A stretch of 64,000 bases of DNA from positions 25,788-89,787 of the forward strand of contig RECQ01000040.1 in the NCBI GenBank assembly GCA_007693965.1, in the 5' to 3' direction. Every line of letters starts with the position of its first letter. Positions within the stretch are counted from its first letter, which is position 1. This document shows, piece after piece, positions 36,234-45,584 of the stretch. Source of the DNA: Phycisphaeraceae bacterium. GTDB lineage: Bacteria; Planctomycetota; Phycisphaerae; Phycisphaerales; UBA1924. The position numbers were made by a program, and so were the translations under genes. The notes below the pieces were generated by a model. It had not been told where the DNA came from and did no database searches. It was given only the letters and a program-made list of their open reading frames with translations.

Positions 36234-36464
36234 AGGCGTGTGGCGGTGCGAAAAACCAACCGGTTAGTGGACTTTTTGTCGAAATCCCGACTCACTCCCC
36301 TCAACCCGCGACCGTTTCCGGCCGTAGGGGTATAAGCCGACAGTCCCATGAGGAGCAGATCGGGGAGGCTGCGCATCCCACTGGCGGCGATGGCCGCCGG
36401 AGCAGGCAGGCCTGCCTTCGGTCAACTGGAGATCGTTTTCTCGAACCCGTCAGGAGCAGTTCAG

Positions 36465-39400
36465 ATGTGGAGTAAAGTCAGAGTCGGAACCAGAGCAGGT
36501 CTGGCCTTCGGTGTCGCTTCGGCGCTCACGCTCAGCGTGGCGCCCGTCGTCACCAACGCCCAGCCCAGCATTCCACCCGAAATCGCCGAGCGAATGGCCG
36601 CCATGGCCGCCGGCCGCGGCGGCGGCGCCAACGCCGAACGCGAATTCCCCCCCTTCGAGGAAGTGTCGAAGGATTACAAGCGCGTCGTCTCCACCATGGA
36701 CGATGAGCGAAGCCTGTACACCCTCTGGACGCGCGAACGCGACGCCGGCATGCTCGCCGAGCTGCCGCGCAACTTTGAAAACCAGCGCATCTTCTTCACC
36801 TACACGATCGAAGCCGGCACCCCCACCGCCGGCATTCAGTTCGGCCATCGCTACGCCTACTGGAAGCGATTCGACAAGCGTCTCGCTCTCATCGAACCGA
36901 ACCTTGAAGTGCGCACGTCCGGCGACGCTGAATCCCGCCGCGGCCGCGATCGGCTCTTTACGGATCGCGTTCTGCTTGACGTGCCCATCGTCACGATGGG
37001 CCCGAACGGCGGACCCGTCATCGACTTGAAGGGGCTGCTCGTCGGTCAGTCGAGCAAGTTCTTCGGCAACTTCACCCGCGGCGCCCAGACGTCGCTCGCC
37101 AAGATCACCACCGCCAAGGCGTTCCCGCAGAACATCGAGGCCGCGTTCGAGCTGCCTGTCGCCAGCGGCCGCCTCTCTCAGCTTCACTATTCGATCCGCG
37201 TGATCCCCAACGATCCCAGCTACCGCCCGCGCAAGGCCGATCCGCGCGTCGGCTTCTTCACCACCACCTACCGCGACATCGGCAAGCCCGGCGCCGACAC
37301 GCCCTGGGTGCGCTACATCAATCGCTGGAAACTGGAGAAGGCTGAGCCGAATCTGTCGCTCAGCCCGCCGCGCGATCCCATCATTTTCTACATCGAGCAC
37401 ACCACCCCAATCCGCTACCGCCGCTGGGTGCGCGAGGGCGTGCTCGAATGGAACAAGGCCTTCGAGAAGATCGGCATCATCAACGCGATCGAGGTCTACC
37501 AGCAGGACGCCCGCACCGGCGCCCACATGGAGAAGGACCCCGAGGACTCGCGTTACAACTTCGTCCGCTGGAACAACAGCAGCATGGGCTTCGCAATCGG
37601 CCCGAGCCGGGTCCATCCCGAGACCGGTCAGATCCTCGACGCCCAGATCGTGCTCGATGAAGGCTTCATCACCAGCTGGGCCCGTCAGTGGAATCAGCTG
37701 ATCCCCGAGATGGCGGTCGAGGGATTCGGCCCTGAAACGCTGGCGTGGCTCGAGTCGCGCCCGCAGTGGGATCCGCGGATTCGCCTGGCCGCTCCCGGCG
37801 AGCGCGAGCAGATTCTCGCGCAGCGTCAGCGTCATCACGCCATGCACGGTCCGACGCCGCACGCCGGCCATCCCGCCGGCGACGCCCGCGAGCAGGAGCT
37901 GCTCGGCGCCCATCCCTACGCCGGTCTCACCAGCGGCGTCAGCCAGCTCAACGGCTGTTGCATGAACGCAGCCGTGAAGAGCCTGGACGTCGCTCTCTTC
38001 CGTCTCGGCACGGACATCATTCTTGAAGCCGCCGAGGCCAATCGCAGGCAGGATGGCGACCGTGATCGCGATCGTGAGCGTCGGCGTCGCCTGCGCGACA
38101 TGCAGATTCCCGATGACATGCCCGAGGAGCTCCGGGCCGCCATCATGGCTCGCATCGCCGAGATGGAGCCGGATGAGCCCGAGTCCGACAATGGTGATGA
38201 CCCCACACCGCCGGCTCCCGGTGGCCCCAAGGCCGAAGAGGGCAAGCTTGACGGTGTGCCCGAGTGGTTCATCGGCCCGCTTCTCAAGGACCTGACGATG
38301 CACGAGATCGGGCACACGCTCGGTCTGCGTCACAACTTCGCCGCATCGACCATCTACTCGCTCGAGCAGATCAACTCTCCCGAGCACAAGGGCAAGGCCA
38401 TCACCGGCTCGGTGATGGACTACAACCCCATCAACATCAACTTCGGCGACGGCCCCGAGCAGGGCGAATATTCGATGACCACCATCGGTCCCTATGACTA
38501 CTGGGTGATCGAATACGGCTACACCTTCGACCGCAACCCGGAGAAGGTGCTGGAGCGCGTCGGCGAGCCCGAGCTCGTCTACACCACCGATGAGGACACC
38601 TGGGGCCCTGACCCCCGCGCCCGTCGCTTCGACATGGGCGACAATCCGCTCGACTGGGCTGAATCTCAGATGCGGCTCATCACTTACCTTCGCGAGAAGA
38701 TCATCGATCGCATCGTCGAGGACGGCGACCCCTGGGCCAAGACCCGCAACGCCTACCACCTGCTGCTCGCCCGCCACGTGAACGCGGTCAGCACTGCGGC
38801 CAACTGGGTCGGCGGCTCCCTGGTCCACCGTGATCGCAAGGGCGATGTCGATCGAACCCCGATCGAGAACGTGTGCGCTGATAAGCAGCGCCGCGCCCTG
38901 AACTTCGTCATCGACAACACCTTCAACGACGACGCCTTCGGCCTCACTTCCGAACTGCTCCACAAGATGACCGTGGACAAGTGGTGGGACGCGGGCGGCT
39001 TCGGGCAGATCTTCGAAGATCCCACGTGGCCGGTGCACGAGCGGATTCTGGGCATCCAGTCCTCCGCGATGACGATGCTCATGAACCCGTCCACGCTCCG
39101 GCGCGTCTTTGACAACGAGTTCCGCATCGACAACGGCGAAGACGCGCTCACGCTCCCCGAAATGCTCGACACGATCAGCAAGGCGGCGTGGTCCGAGCTC
39201 GACGGCCGTCCCGGTTCTCGCTACTCAGCCCGTCAGCCCATGATCTCGAGCCTCCGCCGCAACCTGCAGCGCGAGCACCTCGAGCGTCTCATCGACCTGA
39301 CGATGCCCGGCAACCTGAGCGGAGCCGCTTCCCGACCGATCGCCACGCTGAGCGCCATGCACCTGCGCGACCTCAAGTCGCGCATCGACGGTGTCATGGG

Positions 39401-39563
39401 TCGCGCCGGCGGCGCCGTCGATCCATACACCATGGCCCACCTCGAAGACGCCCGGACGCGCATCGAGAAGGCGCTGGACGCCCAGTACATCTACAACGCA
39501 GACTCCATCGGCGGCGGCGGACCCATGATGATCCTGTTCGGACAGGAAGCCGACAGCAGGTAA
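36465..39563 (+). CDS. Secreted zinc-dependent metalloprotease (DUF4953/DUF5117-like)
   Basis: A 1032-residue exported protease. AGGAG lies 8 bases before the ATG at 36465, and residues 1-33 form a signal peptide ending SVAPVVTNA/Q. The zinc site is HEIGHTLGLRH at about residue 613, a metzincin-type HExxHxxGxxH, and SVMDYNP downstream acts as the Met-turn. N-terminal segments such as 'FFTYTIEAGTPTAGIQFGHR' and 'RDPIIFYIEHTTPIRYRRWV' follow the domain order of large zinc-dependent metalloproteases of Bacteroidetes and Planctomycetes. An Asp/Glu/Arg-rich insert (about 520-600) precedes the active site. A strong terminator follows. Substrates are unknown. Confidence 0.88.
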   Translation: MWSKVRVGTRAGLAFGVASALTLSVAPVVTNAQPSIPPEIAERMAAMAAGRGGGANAEREFPPFEEVSKDYKRVVSTMDDERSLYTLWTRERDAGMLAELPRNFENQRIFFTYTIEAGTPTAGIQFGHRYAYWKRFDKRLALIEPNLEVRTSGDAESRRGRDRLFTDRVLLDVPIVTMGPNGGPVIDLKGLLVGQSSKFFGNFTRGAQTSLAKITTAKAFPQNIEAAFELPVASGRLSQLHYSIRVIPNDPSYRPRKADPRVGFFTTTYRDIGKPGADTPWVRYINRWKLEKAEPNLSLSPPRDPIIFYIEHTTPIRYRRWVREGVLEWNKAFEKIGIINAIEVYQQDARTGAHMEKDPEDSRYNFVRWNNSSMGFAIGPSRVHPETGQILDAQIVLDEGFITSWARQWNQLIPEMAVEGFGPETLAWLESRPQWDPRIRLAAPGEREQILAQRQRHHAMHGPTPHAGHPAGDAREQELLGAHPYAGLTSGVSQLNGCCMNAAVKSLDVALFRLGTDIILEAAEANRRQDGDRDRDRERRRRLRDMQIPDDMPEELRAAIMARIAEMEPDEPESDNGDDPTPPAPGGPKAEEGKLDGVPEWFIGPLLKDLTMHEIGHTLGLRHNFAASTIYSLEQINSPEHKGKAITGSVMDYNPININFGDGPEQGEYSMTTIGPYDYWVIEYGYTFDRNPEKVLERVGEPELVYTTDEDTWGPDPRARRFDMGDNPLDWAESQMRLITYLREKIIDRIVEDGDPWAKTRNAYHLLLARHVNAVSTAANWVGGSLVHRDRKGDVDRTPIENVCADKQRRALNFVIDNTFNDDAFGLTSELLHKMTVDKWWDAGGFGQIFEDPTWPVHERILGIQSSAMTMLMNPSTLRRVFDNEFRIDNGEDALTLPEMLDTISKAAWSELDGRPGSRYSARQPMISSLRRNLQREHLERLIDLTMPGNLSGAASRPIATLSAMHLRDLKSRIDGVMGRAGGAVDPYTMAHLEDARTRIEKALDAQYIYNADSIGGGGPMMILFGQEADSR

Positions 39564-39606
39564 TCCCGGCGCCCACGCGCCGCTTCATCCGATTCTCCAC
39601 ATCTGC

Positions 39607-39640
39607 AGGCCGCCGTTCCTTCGGGAGCGGCGGCCTTTTT
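39607..39640 (+). terminator. Rho-independent terminator after the metalloprotease gene
   Basis: AGGCCGCCG pairs with CGGCGGCCT, the stem extends toward a TTCG tetraloop, and a TTTTT run follows at 39636. It lies 44 bp past the stop and before the dihydrolipoyl dehydrogenase gene. Confidence 0.85.
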
Positions 39641-39775
39641 CATGCGCCGGGCGCCCGCGCATCGATCCCGGCGGGGACGGGGCCGGCCGGCGTCGATACA
39701 ATCCCTTCCCCGGGTGAAATTCCCGGCCGTCGACCCTCAACGAAGACCACCCTGGCACAGAAGGACCGAATCCCA

Positions 39776-41299
39776 GTGGCTGAAAAGCACTACGACCTCA
39801 TCGTCATCGGCGGCGGCCCCGCCGGATACGTCGGCGCCATCCGCGCCGCACAGCTCGGACTCAAGACACTCTGCATCGAGCGCGACAAGCTCGGCGGCGT
39901 CTGCCTCAACTGGGGATGCATCCCCACCAAGGCCCTCCTCGCCAACGCAGAGCTCTACGAAAAGGCCCACGGCGAAGGCGCGGCGTGGGGACTCGAGTTC
40001 GACCACCTGCGCGTCAACTGGGAGAAAGTCATCGGACGCTCCCGCGGCGTGGCCGACAAGCTCAACAAGGGCATCGGCTTTCTCTTCAAGAAGAACAAGA
40101 TCGACCACGAGCAGGCCCACGCAAAGATCGTCAGCGGCCGCAAGGGAGACAAGCCTTGTAAGGTTGAGCTGTACGACTGCACGGTGAAGGACACCCTCAC
40201 CCACGCCCCCGCCGACATCGAGAAGAAGCCCCGCGCCACCGTCACCGCCGACAACATCCTGGTGGCGACCGGCTCCGTCGCCCGCGATCTCCCCTTCGCG
40301 AAGTTTGACGGCGACAAGATCATCGGCGCCCGCGAGGCGATGAACCAGCCCTCCATGCCCGAGTCGATGGTCATCGTCGGCGCCGGCGCCATCGGCATGG
40401 AGTTCGCCTACTTCTATCACACGTTCGGCACGAAGGTCACCGTCATCGAGATGCTGCCGCGCATCCTGCCCGTCGAGGACGAGGAGATCTGCTCTGCCCT
40501 CGAGAAGCACTACAAGAAGGCGGGCATGGACATCCGCACCTCGACGACGACGACCGCCGTCGAGACGACCAAGAAGGGCGTCAAGGTCACCGTTGCGCCC
40601 TTCAAGGACGGCAAGGCCGACGAGAAGAACAAGAAGACCATCGAGGCGGACAAGGTGCTCCTCGCCATCGGCGTCAAGGGCCGTTACGACGGCCTCTTCG
40701 ACGATGCGCTCGGTCTCGAAATCGAGAAGGATCACATCAAGACCGACTACAAGCCCGGCAAGACACAGTCCGAGGAGATCACCTACAAGACGAACATCGA
40801 CGGGATCTACGCCGTCGGCGACATCATCGGCGCCCCCTGGCTGGCCCACGTCGCCAGCGAGGAGGCCATCCTCGCCGTCGAGCGCATCGCCGGGCACGAC
40901 CCCATCCCCCTCGACTACTCGACCATCCCCGGCTGCACCTACTGCCACCCGCAGGTCGCCAGCGTCGGCTTCACCGAGCGGGCCCTGAAGGACGAGGGCA
41001 TGAAGGCCGGCGAAGACTACCAGGTGGGCAAATTCCCCCTCCAGTCCCACGGCAAGGCCATCGCCTCCAATTCGAACGTCGGCCTCATCAAGATCATCCG
41101 CGGCCTGCCGCGGGGCGAGATCCTGGGCGCCCACCTGATGTGCGACCAGGCCACCGAGCTGATCGGCGAGATGGGCCTGGCGCGGCGTCTGGAGGCCACC
41201 AGCGAGGAGCTGATCGTGACCGTCCACGCCCACCCGACCATGTACGAGGCCCTGCACGAGGCCGCCCTGGCCAGCGAGGGCCGCGTCATCCACGGCTGA
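39776..41299 (+). CDS. lpdA: Dihydrolipoyl dehydrogenase (E3)
   Basis: FAD-dependent disulfide oxidoreductase of 507 residues that reoxidises lipoyl groups of 2-oxoacid dehydrogenase or glycine cleavage complexes. Seen are the FAD motif DLIVIGGGPAGYVGAIRAAQ, the redox CLNWGCIPTKAL with Cys-x4-Cys, the NAD motif SMVIVGAGAIGMEFAYFYHT, the second FAD motif GIYAVGDIIGAPWLAHVASE, and the C-terminal VHAHPTMYEALHEAAL with the catalytic His/Glu. A GTG at 39776 with AAGGA upstream is the best start. The protein is about 40 residues longer than E. coli Lpd, with Lys-rich inserts near 120-160 and 275-295. No partner E1/E2 genes are adjacent. Confidence 0.93.
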   Translation: MAEKHYDLIVIGGGPAGYVGAIRAAQLGLKTLCIERDKLGGVCLNWGCIPTKALLANAELYEKAHGEGAAWGLEFDHLRVNWEKVIGRSRGVADKLNKGIGFLFKKNKIDHEQAHAKIVSGRKGDKPCKVELYDCTVKDTLTHAPADIEKKPRATVTADNILVATGSVARDLPFAKFDGDKIIGAREAMNQPSMPESMVIVGAGAIGMEFAYFYHTFGTKVTVIEMLPRILPVEDEEICSALEKHYKKAGMDIRTSTTTTAVETTKKGVKVTVAPFKDGKADEKNKKTIEADKVLLAIGVKGRYDGLFDDALGLEIEKDHIKTDYKPGKTQSEEITYKTNIDGIYAVGDIIGAPWLAHVASEEAILAVERIAGHDPIPLDYSTIPGCTYCHPQVASVGFTERALKDEGMKAGEDYQVGKFPLQSHGKAIASNSNVGLIKIIRGLPRGEILGAHLMCDQATELIGEMGLARRLEATSEELIVTVHAHPTMYEALHEAALASEGRVIHG

Positions 41300-41640
41300 G
41301 TCCCGGATTCCACGCCCCACTCTCGATTTCGGGGCCCCGGTCCCGGCTCCTCGTCCCCTTCAATTCGTGGAGTGGGCACTTTTTCCTTGCCTGCTCAGCC
41401 AAAATGTGGTCTGGTTGTAGGGAGAGCAACCTGACTGGAGCGGGAGGTGCGGCCGCAATCCGCCGGAACATTCTCGGTCCTGCCCGCCGTCGCTATGGCG
41501 GCCTACCATACTCGCGGTCCGGAAAACCGCCCACCTAGGAGGTTTCCTCCAGGAAACCTCTCCCGATGGCCTGAGAGCAGAGCAACTTTGGTCCGGTGTG
41601 CGAGCCCGGGCCCAGGCGAACACCTGAGAAGGAATAACAA
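41300..41640. other. Long leader/intergenic region without a gene
   Basis: 341 bp between the dihydrolipoyl dehydrogenase stop and the matrixin-like protease start. It contains the perfect hairpin at 41539-41560 and a GAGAAGGA ribosome site for the downstream gene. No small gene or known riboswitch consensus was identified. Confidence 0.4.
41539..41560 (+). promoter_or_regulatory. Perfect hairpin in the 5' region of the secreted protease gene
   Basis: GAGGTTTCCT (41539-41548), a CC loop and AGGAAACCTC (41551-41560) form a perfect 10-bp inverted repeat, about 80 bp before the ATG at 41641. It lacks a T-run, so a terminator is unlikely. A regulator binding site or mRNA structure is possible. 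Confidence 0.4.
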
Positions 41641-43110
41641 ATGAAGAACCTGTTCGGATTTGGAACCGCAGCGGCTCTGGGTCTGCTCGCCTGCGTTGGC
41701 GCCAGTTCGCTCCCCGGCGCCACCTCCACCATGACCCTTGATCAGGACGCATCGAGCGAAGAATTGCCTGAATTCATGCGCAATATGGTCGCGGTGTGCT
41801 ACGCCGAAGGCGCCCCGAGCGACGTCGTCGAGGCGGTTGAAACCGGCTTGTACGGCTTGGGTCAGCGCTTCTTCACCACCGGTCGCTGGCCGGGGTCAGT
41901 CGGTGAGCCCGTCAATCTGACCTACAGCTTCCCCCCCGACGGCCTGAACATCCCCGCTTCGGGCGGTATTCCTGGAGAAGTCTCCGAACCCAATGTCATT
42001 CACGACCGACTGAACACGATCTTCGCCTCGCAAGGCGGCGAGGTATTCTGGAAAGATCTCTTCCGCCAGACTTTCGACGCATGGTCGGCGGTGACCGGCA
42101 ACACGTATACCGAGGTTCCCGATGACGGCGCCTCCTGGGGCGCGGCTCCCGGCTCTCCGGACCGCGGCGACATCCGAATCGCCATGAAGGGGATCGACGG
42201 ATTCGGCGGCGTCCTCGCCTACAACTTCTTCCCGAGCGGCGGCGGCAACATGGTCCTGGACCGTGCTGAGAACTGGGGCGCCTCTGCCGCCAACTTCCGC
42301 TTCCTCCGCAACACTGTGATGCACGAGCATGGCCACGGGCTTGGTCTGCTTCACTCCTGTCCCGGCTCGGGACAGACTGGCGGCAACACCCGCCTCATGC
42401 AGCCAACCATCGCGACGAACTTCGATGGCCCTCAGCAGGATGACATCCGAGGCGCCCACTCCCTCTACGGAGACGCCCTCTCACCCATTAACTCCATCGC
42501 CACCGCGCTTGACTTGAACGATCTTGGCCTGACGGTCAATGTTCCCTTCGTCATCAACAACACGCTCAGCCTCAGGAACTTCAACGACACAGACAACTTC
42601 AGAGTCGATGCCCCCCCCAGCTCCCGACTTTCAGTCACCGTCACCCCCATCGGAACCACCTACCTTAATGGTCCCCAGAACAGCAACGGCACCTGCTCGG
42701 CAGGCACACCGCTCGATGCGCTCCGACAGCAGGATCTCCGCATTCAGATCCTCTCCCCGTCCGGCTCGGTCATCACCACAGTCGACCAGAACGGCTTGGG
42801 CGAACCCGAAATGCTCGAGAGCTTCAACCTCGGCGTTGAAGGCGTTTACACGGTCCGCATCGGATCTTCGAACAGCGACGGCAACGTCCAGCGGTACAAC
42901 CTCTCCATCACCCTCGAACCGGATGGAGTCCTCGGCGATCTCAACGGCGATAACTGCGTCGGCTCGGCCGACCTCAGCATCCTCCTCGGCTCCTGGGGCC
43001 CCTGCCCGGCGCCCCCCAACGCCTGTATCGCCGACCTCACCGGCAACGGAAGCGTCGGCTCCGCCGACCTCAGCACGCTCCTGGGCAACTGGGGAGGCGA
43101 GTGCAACTGA
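41641..43110 (+). CDS. Secreted matrixin-like metalloprotease with PPC-like domain and dockerin-type C-terminal repeats
   Basis: A 489-residue exported protein. AAGGA precedes the ATG, and residues 1-27 are a signal peptide (AAALGLLACVGASSLPGA). The peptidase domain carries HEHGHGLGLLH at about residue 228, the metzincin HExxHxxGxxH, with a Met-containing 'NTRLMQPTI' turn. Residues about 285-425 resemble a bacterial pre-peptidase C-terminal (PPC) beta domain. The C-terminus has two Ca-binding-loop-like repeats, DLNGDNCVGSADLSILLGSW and DLTGNGSVGSADLSTLLGNW. That tandem is common on secreted proteins of Phycisphaerae; its attachment partner is not known. A GC-rich hairpin follows at 43142. Confidence 0.88.
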   Translation: MKNLFGFGTAAALGLLACVGASSLPGATSTMTLDQDASSEELPEFMRNMVAVCYAEGAPSDVVEAVETGLYGLGQRFFTTGRWPGSVGEPVNLTYSFPPDGLNIPASGGIPGEVSEPNVIHDRLNTIFASQGGEVFWKDLFRQTFDAWSAVTGNTYTEVPDDGASWGAAPGSPDRGDIRIAMKGIDGFGGVLAYNFFPSGGGNMVLDRAENWGASAANFRFLRNTVMHEHGHGLGLLHSCPGSGQTGGNTRLMQPTIATNFDGPQQDDIRGAHSLYGDALSPINSIATALDLNDLGLTVNVPFVINNTLSLRNFNDTDNFRVDAPPSSRLSVTVTPIGTTYLNGPQNSNGTCSAGTPLDALRQQDLRIQILSPSGSVITTVDQNGLGEPEMLESFNLGVEGVYTVRIGSSNSDGNVQRYNLSITLEPDGVLGDLNGDNCVGSADLSILLGSWGPCPAPPNACIADLTGNGSVGSADLSTLLGNWGGECN

Positions 43111-43141
43111 TCCGCATCGCCTGAGCAGACGATAGGGAAAA

Positions 43142-43178
43142 ACGCCGCGCCCCCGGCCGCTTGCCGGGGCTGCGGCGT
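43142..43178. terminator. GC-rich hairpin between the protease gene and tRNA-Pro
   Basis: ACGCCGC (43142-43148) pairs with GCGGCGT (43172-43178), and the stem continues inward (GCCCCCGGC/GCCGGGGCT). AAAAA precedes it at 43137, so the T-run is on the minus strand; it may act bidirectionally or for minus-strand transcripts. Confidence 0.5.
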
Positions 43179-43208
43179 CAACCTATGCTCATGCCTTGTT
43201 GACCACCT

Positions 43209-43282
43209 CGGGGTGTAGCGCAGCTTGGTAGCGCGTCTCGTTCGGGACGAGAAGGTCGTAGGTTCAAATCCTATCACCCCGA
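43209..43282 (+). tRNA. tRNA-Pro (anticodon CGG)
   Basis: A complete 74-nt cloverleaf without encoded CCA. The acceptor CGGGGTG pairs with CACCCCG, the D arm is GCGC/GCGC, the anticodon stem TCTCG/CGAGA holds loop TTCGGGA (anticodon CGG), and the T arm is GTAGG/CCTAT with TTCAAAT. It reads codon CCG, fitting the high GC content. Confidence 0.95.
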
Positions 43283-43294
43283 CTTCGGCGACGA

Positions 43295-43330
43295 GAAGCC
43301 ACCGCAAACGCGGTGGCTTCTTGCATTTCT
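43295..43330 (+). terminator. Rho-independent terminator of tRNA-Pro
   Basis: GAAGCCACCGC (43295-43305), loop AAAC, and GCGGTGGCTTC (43310-43320) form a perfect 11-bp stem, followed by TTGCATTTCT. It starts 13 bp after the tRNA 3' end. Confidence 0.75.
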
Positions 43331-43505
43331 GGCCCGTTCTAACCTCTGGCGGTCGCCCGCCATGTTTGAACCGCGAACTCATCCAGCGAACTGCGCACCC
43401 GCAGTGCGATGCGCGATGCTTGTTCGTCGACTTGTATGGAGATCACGGTCGTCCAAGGTGCATGGCCGACATCGCTCCGCCCTGACAATGAAGTTGGAGA
43501 AAAAC

Positions 43506-45005
43506 TCAAGCGGCTACGGATGCGCTCTCCTCGCCGTTGGCGCGGAAACCCGTTGCATCGAGGAAGAATTTCAAGGCGCGGAAGGCCTCGGGACACAGCC
43601 CGCTTCCGACTTCCTTCTCCATGATGCTGAGCACCTGCGCCATGGGCATCGTGTCGCGGTACGGCCGCTGGGCGGAGAGCGCTTCGCAGATGTCAGCGAC
43701 AACAAGGCATCGCATCGACTTGGAGAGATGCTTCGCGGTGATTCCACGGTGGTATCCCTTGCCGTCGAGCCGCTCGTGGTGCGCCGCCGCGATCGCGGTG
43801 ATCTTCTCAAAACCCTGTATGCGCTCCAGGATGTGCTGCGTGTAGGCCGGGTGCTGCTGAATCGCGAGCCGTTCATCGTCGGTGAGTTTTCCCGGCTTGT
43901 CGAGGATCGCGCTTGAGACGCCGAGCTTGCCGATATCGTGCAGAAGTCCGGCGCGATGCAGGCGGCGGAGCTCCGCATCGTCCTGGCCGAGCGCCGTGGC
44001 GGCCCCCACAGCCAGCCAGGTGACGACTTCGGAATGTTTGGCCGTCCACGGCGATTTCGCGTCAACGACCTGGGCAAAGCCGAGCGCCACACGGTCGAGG
44101 CGCGCATCGTCCGCTATGATCATCCGATCCGGCGGCTCATACTGCATGACCTGCCGATACGCCTTCTCGCTGGAGTATTTCTCCCAGAGATTGCGATCAT
44201 GACGCAGACTGAGCAGGATCCTGACCAGCTCAGGATCGAACCACCGTCCGCTTCGGCGTTGCGCCATCTCCATGGCGCTGTCCAGCCCGGCGGAGGCGAC
44301 GAAAACTTCGACCGTCTGCGAAAGACAGGCGATGCGCGCGAGCAGTGGGATCGCCTCTCCGGCCAGGCCGCTGGGATGCCCCTTCCCATTCCAGTGTTCA
44401 TCGAGTCCACGAATCGCCTCGGCGGTGGCGTCGGGAAGGCCGAAGATCCGCGCGATCTCCGCCCCGCGCTCACAGCGGATTCTCACCATTTCGCGTGCGC
44501 CCTTCTGGCCGGACACACCGATTGCAATGAATCGCCCGATCTTGTGTGTGAGCGGACTCTGGGGCGAAATGTTGCGCAGGATGTACGCCAGTGTACTGGT
44601 CGTTCGCGGCCAGTCGGTGGTCTTGAAGTCGCGCTTGATCGCGTGATCATCCGCGCCGAAGAGCGATGCCACCTTCGCCGCATTGCTGGAGCAGCCGAGA
44701 TCCTTGAGCTGCAATGCGTAGAAAAGCGCGGACTTCATGTCATCGTCAAGGCCGAGCGTCTCCGCGATGCGCATGCCGATCATGCAGGTGCGGGCCGCGT
44801 GTCCTTCGGGCTGACCTTCGGTAATGTCAAGCGCATAGGACAACGCCGAGACGACCCCGGAGAGCTGCACAGCGCCTTCATGCGATTCGGCGTTCGGCTG
44901 CTGCTCCAGAGGAGGGCAGGCACGGGGCGCTGGCGTCCGGAGATCCCATAATGAATCGCGCAGGTCGGGTTCAGCGATGATTGACGGGAATCGTGGATCA
45001 GACAT
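43506..45005 (-). CDS. Tandem HD-domain phosphohydrolase, HD-GYP-like
   Basis: A 499-residue protein with two related halves. The second (about 340-480) has LLHDIGKLGVSSAILDKPGK, then AAHHERLDGKGYHRGITAKH and VVADICEALSAQRPYRD, matching HD-GYP cyclic di-GMP phosphodiesterases but with GYH where GYP is usual. The first half (about 60-290) is degenerate: LKDLG replaces LHDIG, while 'GLDEHWNGKGHPSGLAGEAI' retains the second signature. No receiver or membrane domain is present. The ATG at 45005 begins a plausible N-terminus; ribosome site is weak. Cyclic di-GMP degradation is likely for the family, but the altered motif leaves activity uncertain. It is convergent with tRNA-Pro. Confidence 0.82.
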   Translation of the reverse strand: MSDPRFPSIIAEPDLRDSLWDLRTPAPRACPPLEQQPNAESHEGAVQLSGVVSALSYALDITEGQPEGHAARTCMIGMRIAETLGLDDDMKSALFYALQLKDLGCSSNAAKVASLFGADDHAIKRDFKTTDWPRTTSTLAYILRNISPQSPLTHKIGRFIAIGVSGQKGAREMVRIRCERGAEIARIFGLPDATAEAIRGLDEHWNGKGHPSGLAGEAIPLLARIACLSQTVEVFVASAGLDSAMEMAQRRSGRWFDPELVRILLSLRHDRNLWEKYSSEKAYRQVMQYEPPDRMIIADDARLDRVALGFAQVVDAKSPWTAKHSEVVTWLAVGAATALGQDDAELRRLHRAGLLHDIGKLGVSSAILDKPGKLTDDERLAIQQHPAYTQHILERIQGFEKITAIAAAHHERLDGKGYHRGITAKHLSKSMRCLVVADICEALSAQRPYRDTMPMAQVLSIMEKEVGSGLCPEAFRALKFFLDATGFRANGEESASVAA

Positions 45006-45584
45006 GGCAGGACGGCTCAGAAAGACCGAAAGTGCGCTGTCTGTTTCGGCCCGATGCGATGGCCGATTGAGGGCGAAATCGCTCCCCCTGGCCATGCAAC
45101 GCCGGACTGGGTCTGATTTGCGCCCACTCCCGACACTGCTCGTATATCGCGCACAGAATCACGAAAGCGCCGACCAGTCCGAAGATCTGCATGCGCTGTC
45201 GTTCGCCTTCGCCGATTCGAAGATGAGATGCATCTCCCTGCCCGGCCACGCGGCCTTCGGCGCCGAGTGCCCGACCAACCGAAGGCCGAGACCAGTTTGA
45301 GAGAAACTCCGCCGCGACGGTTGAGGAGTTCCCCGCGCAAAGGCCGGCCGCAGGCGCCCGACGCTTCGAGGTTCTCCGGGGTGGGCTCCTTGACAGCGCC
45401 GCGAGCGGGCAGAGGGGGCCGTCCCAAGCTGATGCCCCTGTGGCGAAGTGTTCGACTGGTGTTCAGTCACAGCACGGGCGTCGAGCTGCGGAGCGACAGG
45501 CACGGTCTTTGCGCTTTCCGCTGAGCATGACGATATCCCCGTCGAGCGGAATTCCGCATGCCATGGCCCAAAGTTCTGGATAGG
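45006..45584. other. Intergenic stretch without a recognisable gene
   Basis: About 580 bp between the HD-GYP-like gene and the beta-lactamase. Several overlapping open frames exist on both strands but all are Arg/Pro/Ser-rich, lack ribosome sites and match nothing familiar. It holds one copy of the palindrome GCGGAATTCCGC at 45546-45557, related to the repeats described next. Confidence 0.4.

Noticed and set aside
36450..39038. 862-codon open frame on the minus strand
   Set aside because: It is fully antisense to the metalloprotease gene; it is rich in Val/Ala/Asp/His with no motif, an expected result of GC-rich codon structure.
39737..41320. 527-codon minus-strand open frame
   Set aside because: Antisense shadow of the dihydrolipoyl dehydrogenase gene.
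41565..41640. CTGAGAG-containing leader considered as a TPP-type riboswitch
   Set aside because: The remaining conserved thi-box elements are missing and the downstream gene is a secreted protease.
42846..43382. Peptides such as GVIGFEPTTFSSRTRRATKL near tRNA-Pro
   Set aside because: This is the familiar false translation of a tRNA gene, not a protein.
45006..45530. Several 80-140-codon frames on both strands
   Set aside because: No ribosome sites, low-complexity Arg/Ser/Pro composition, mutually overlapping, no known family.
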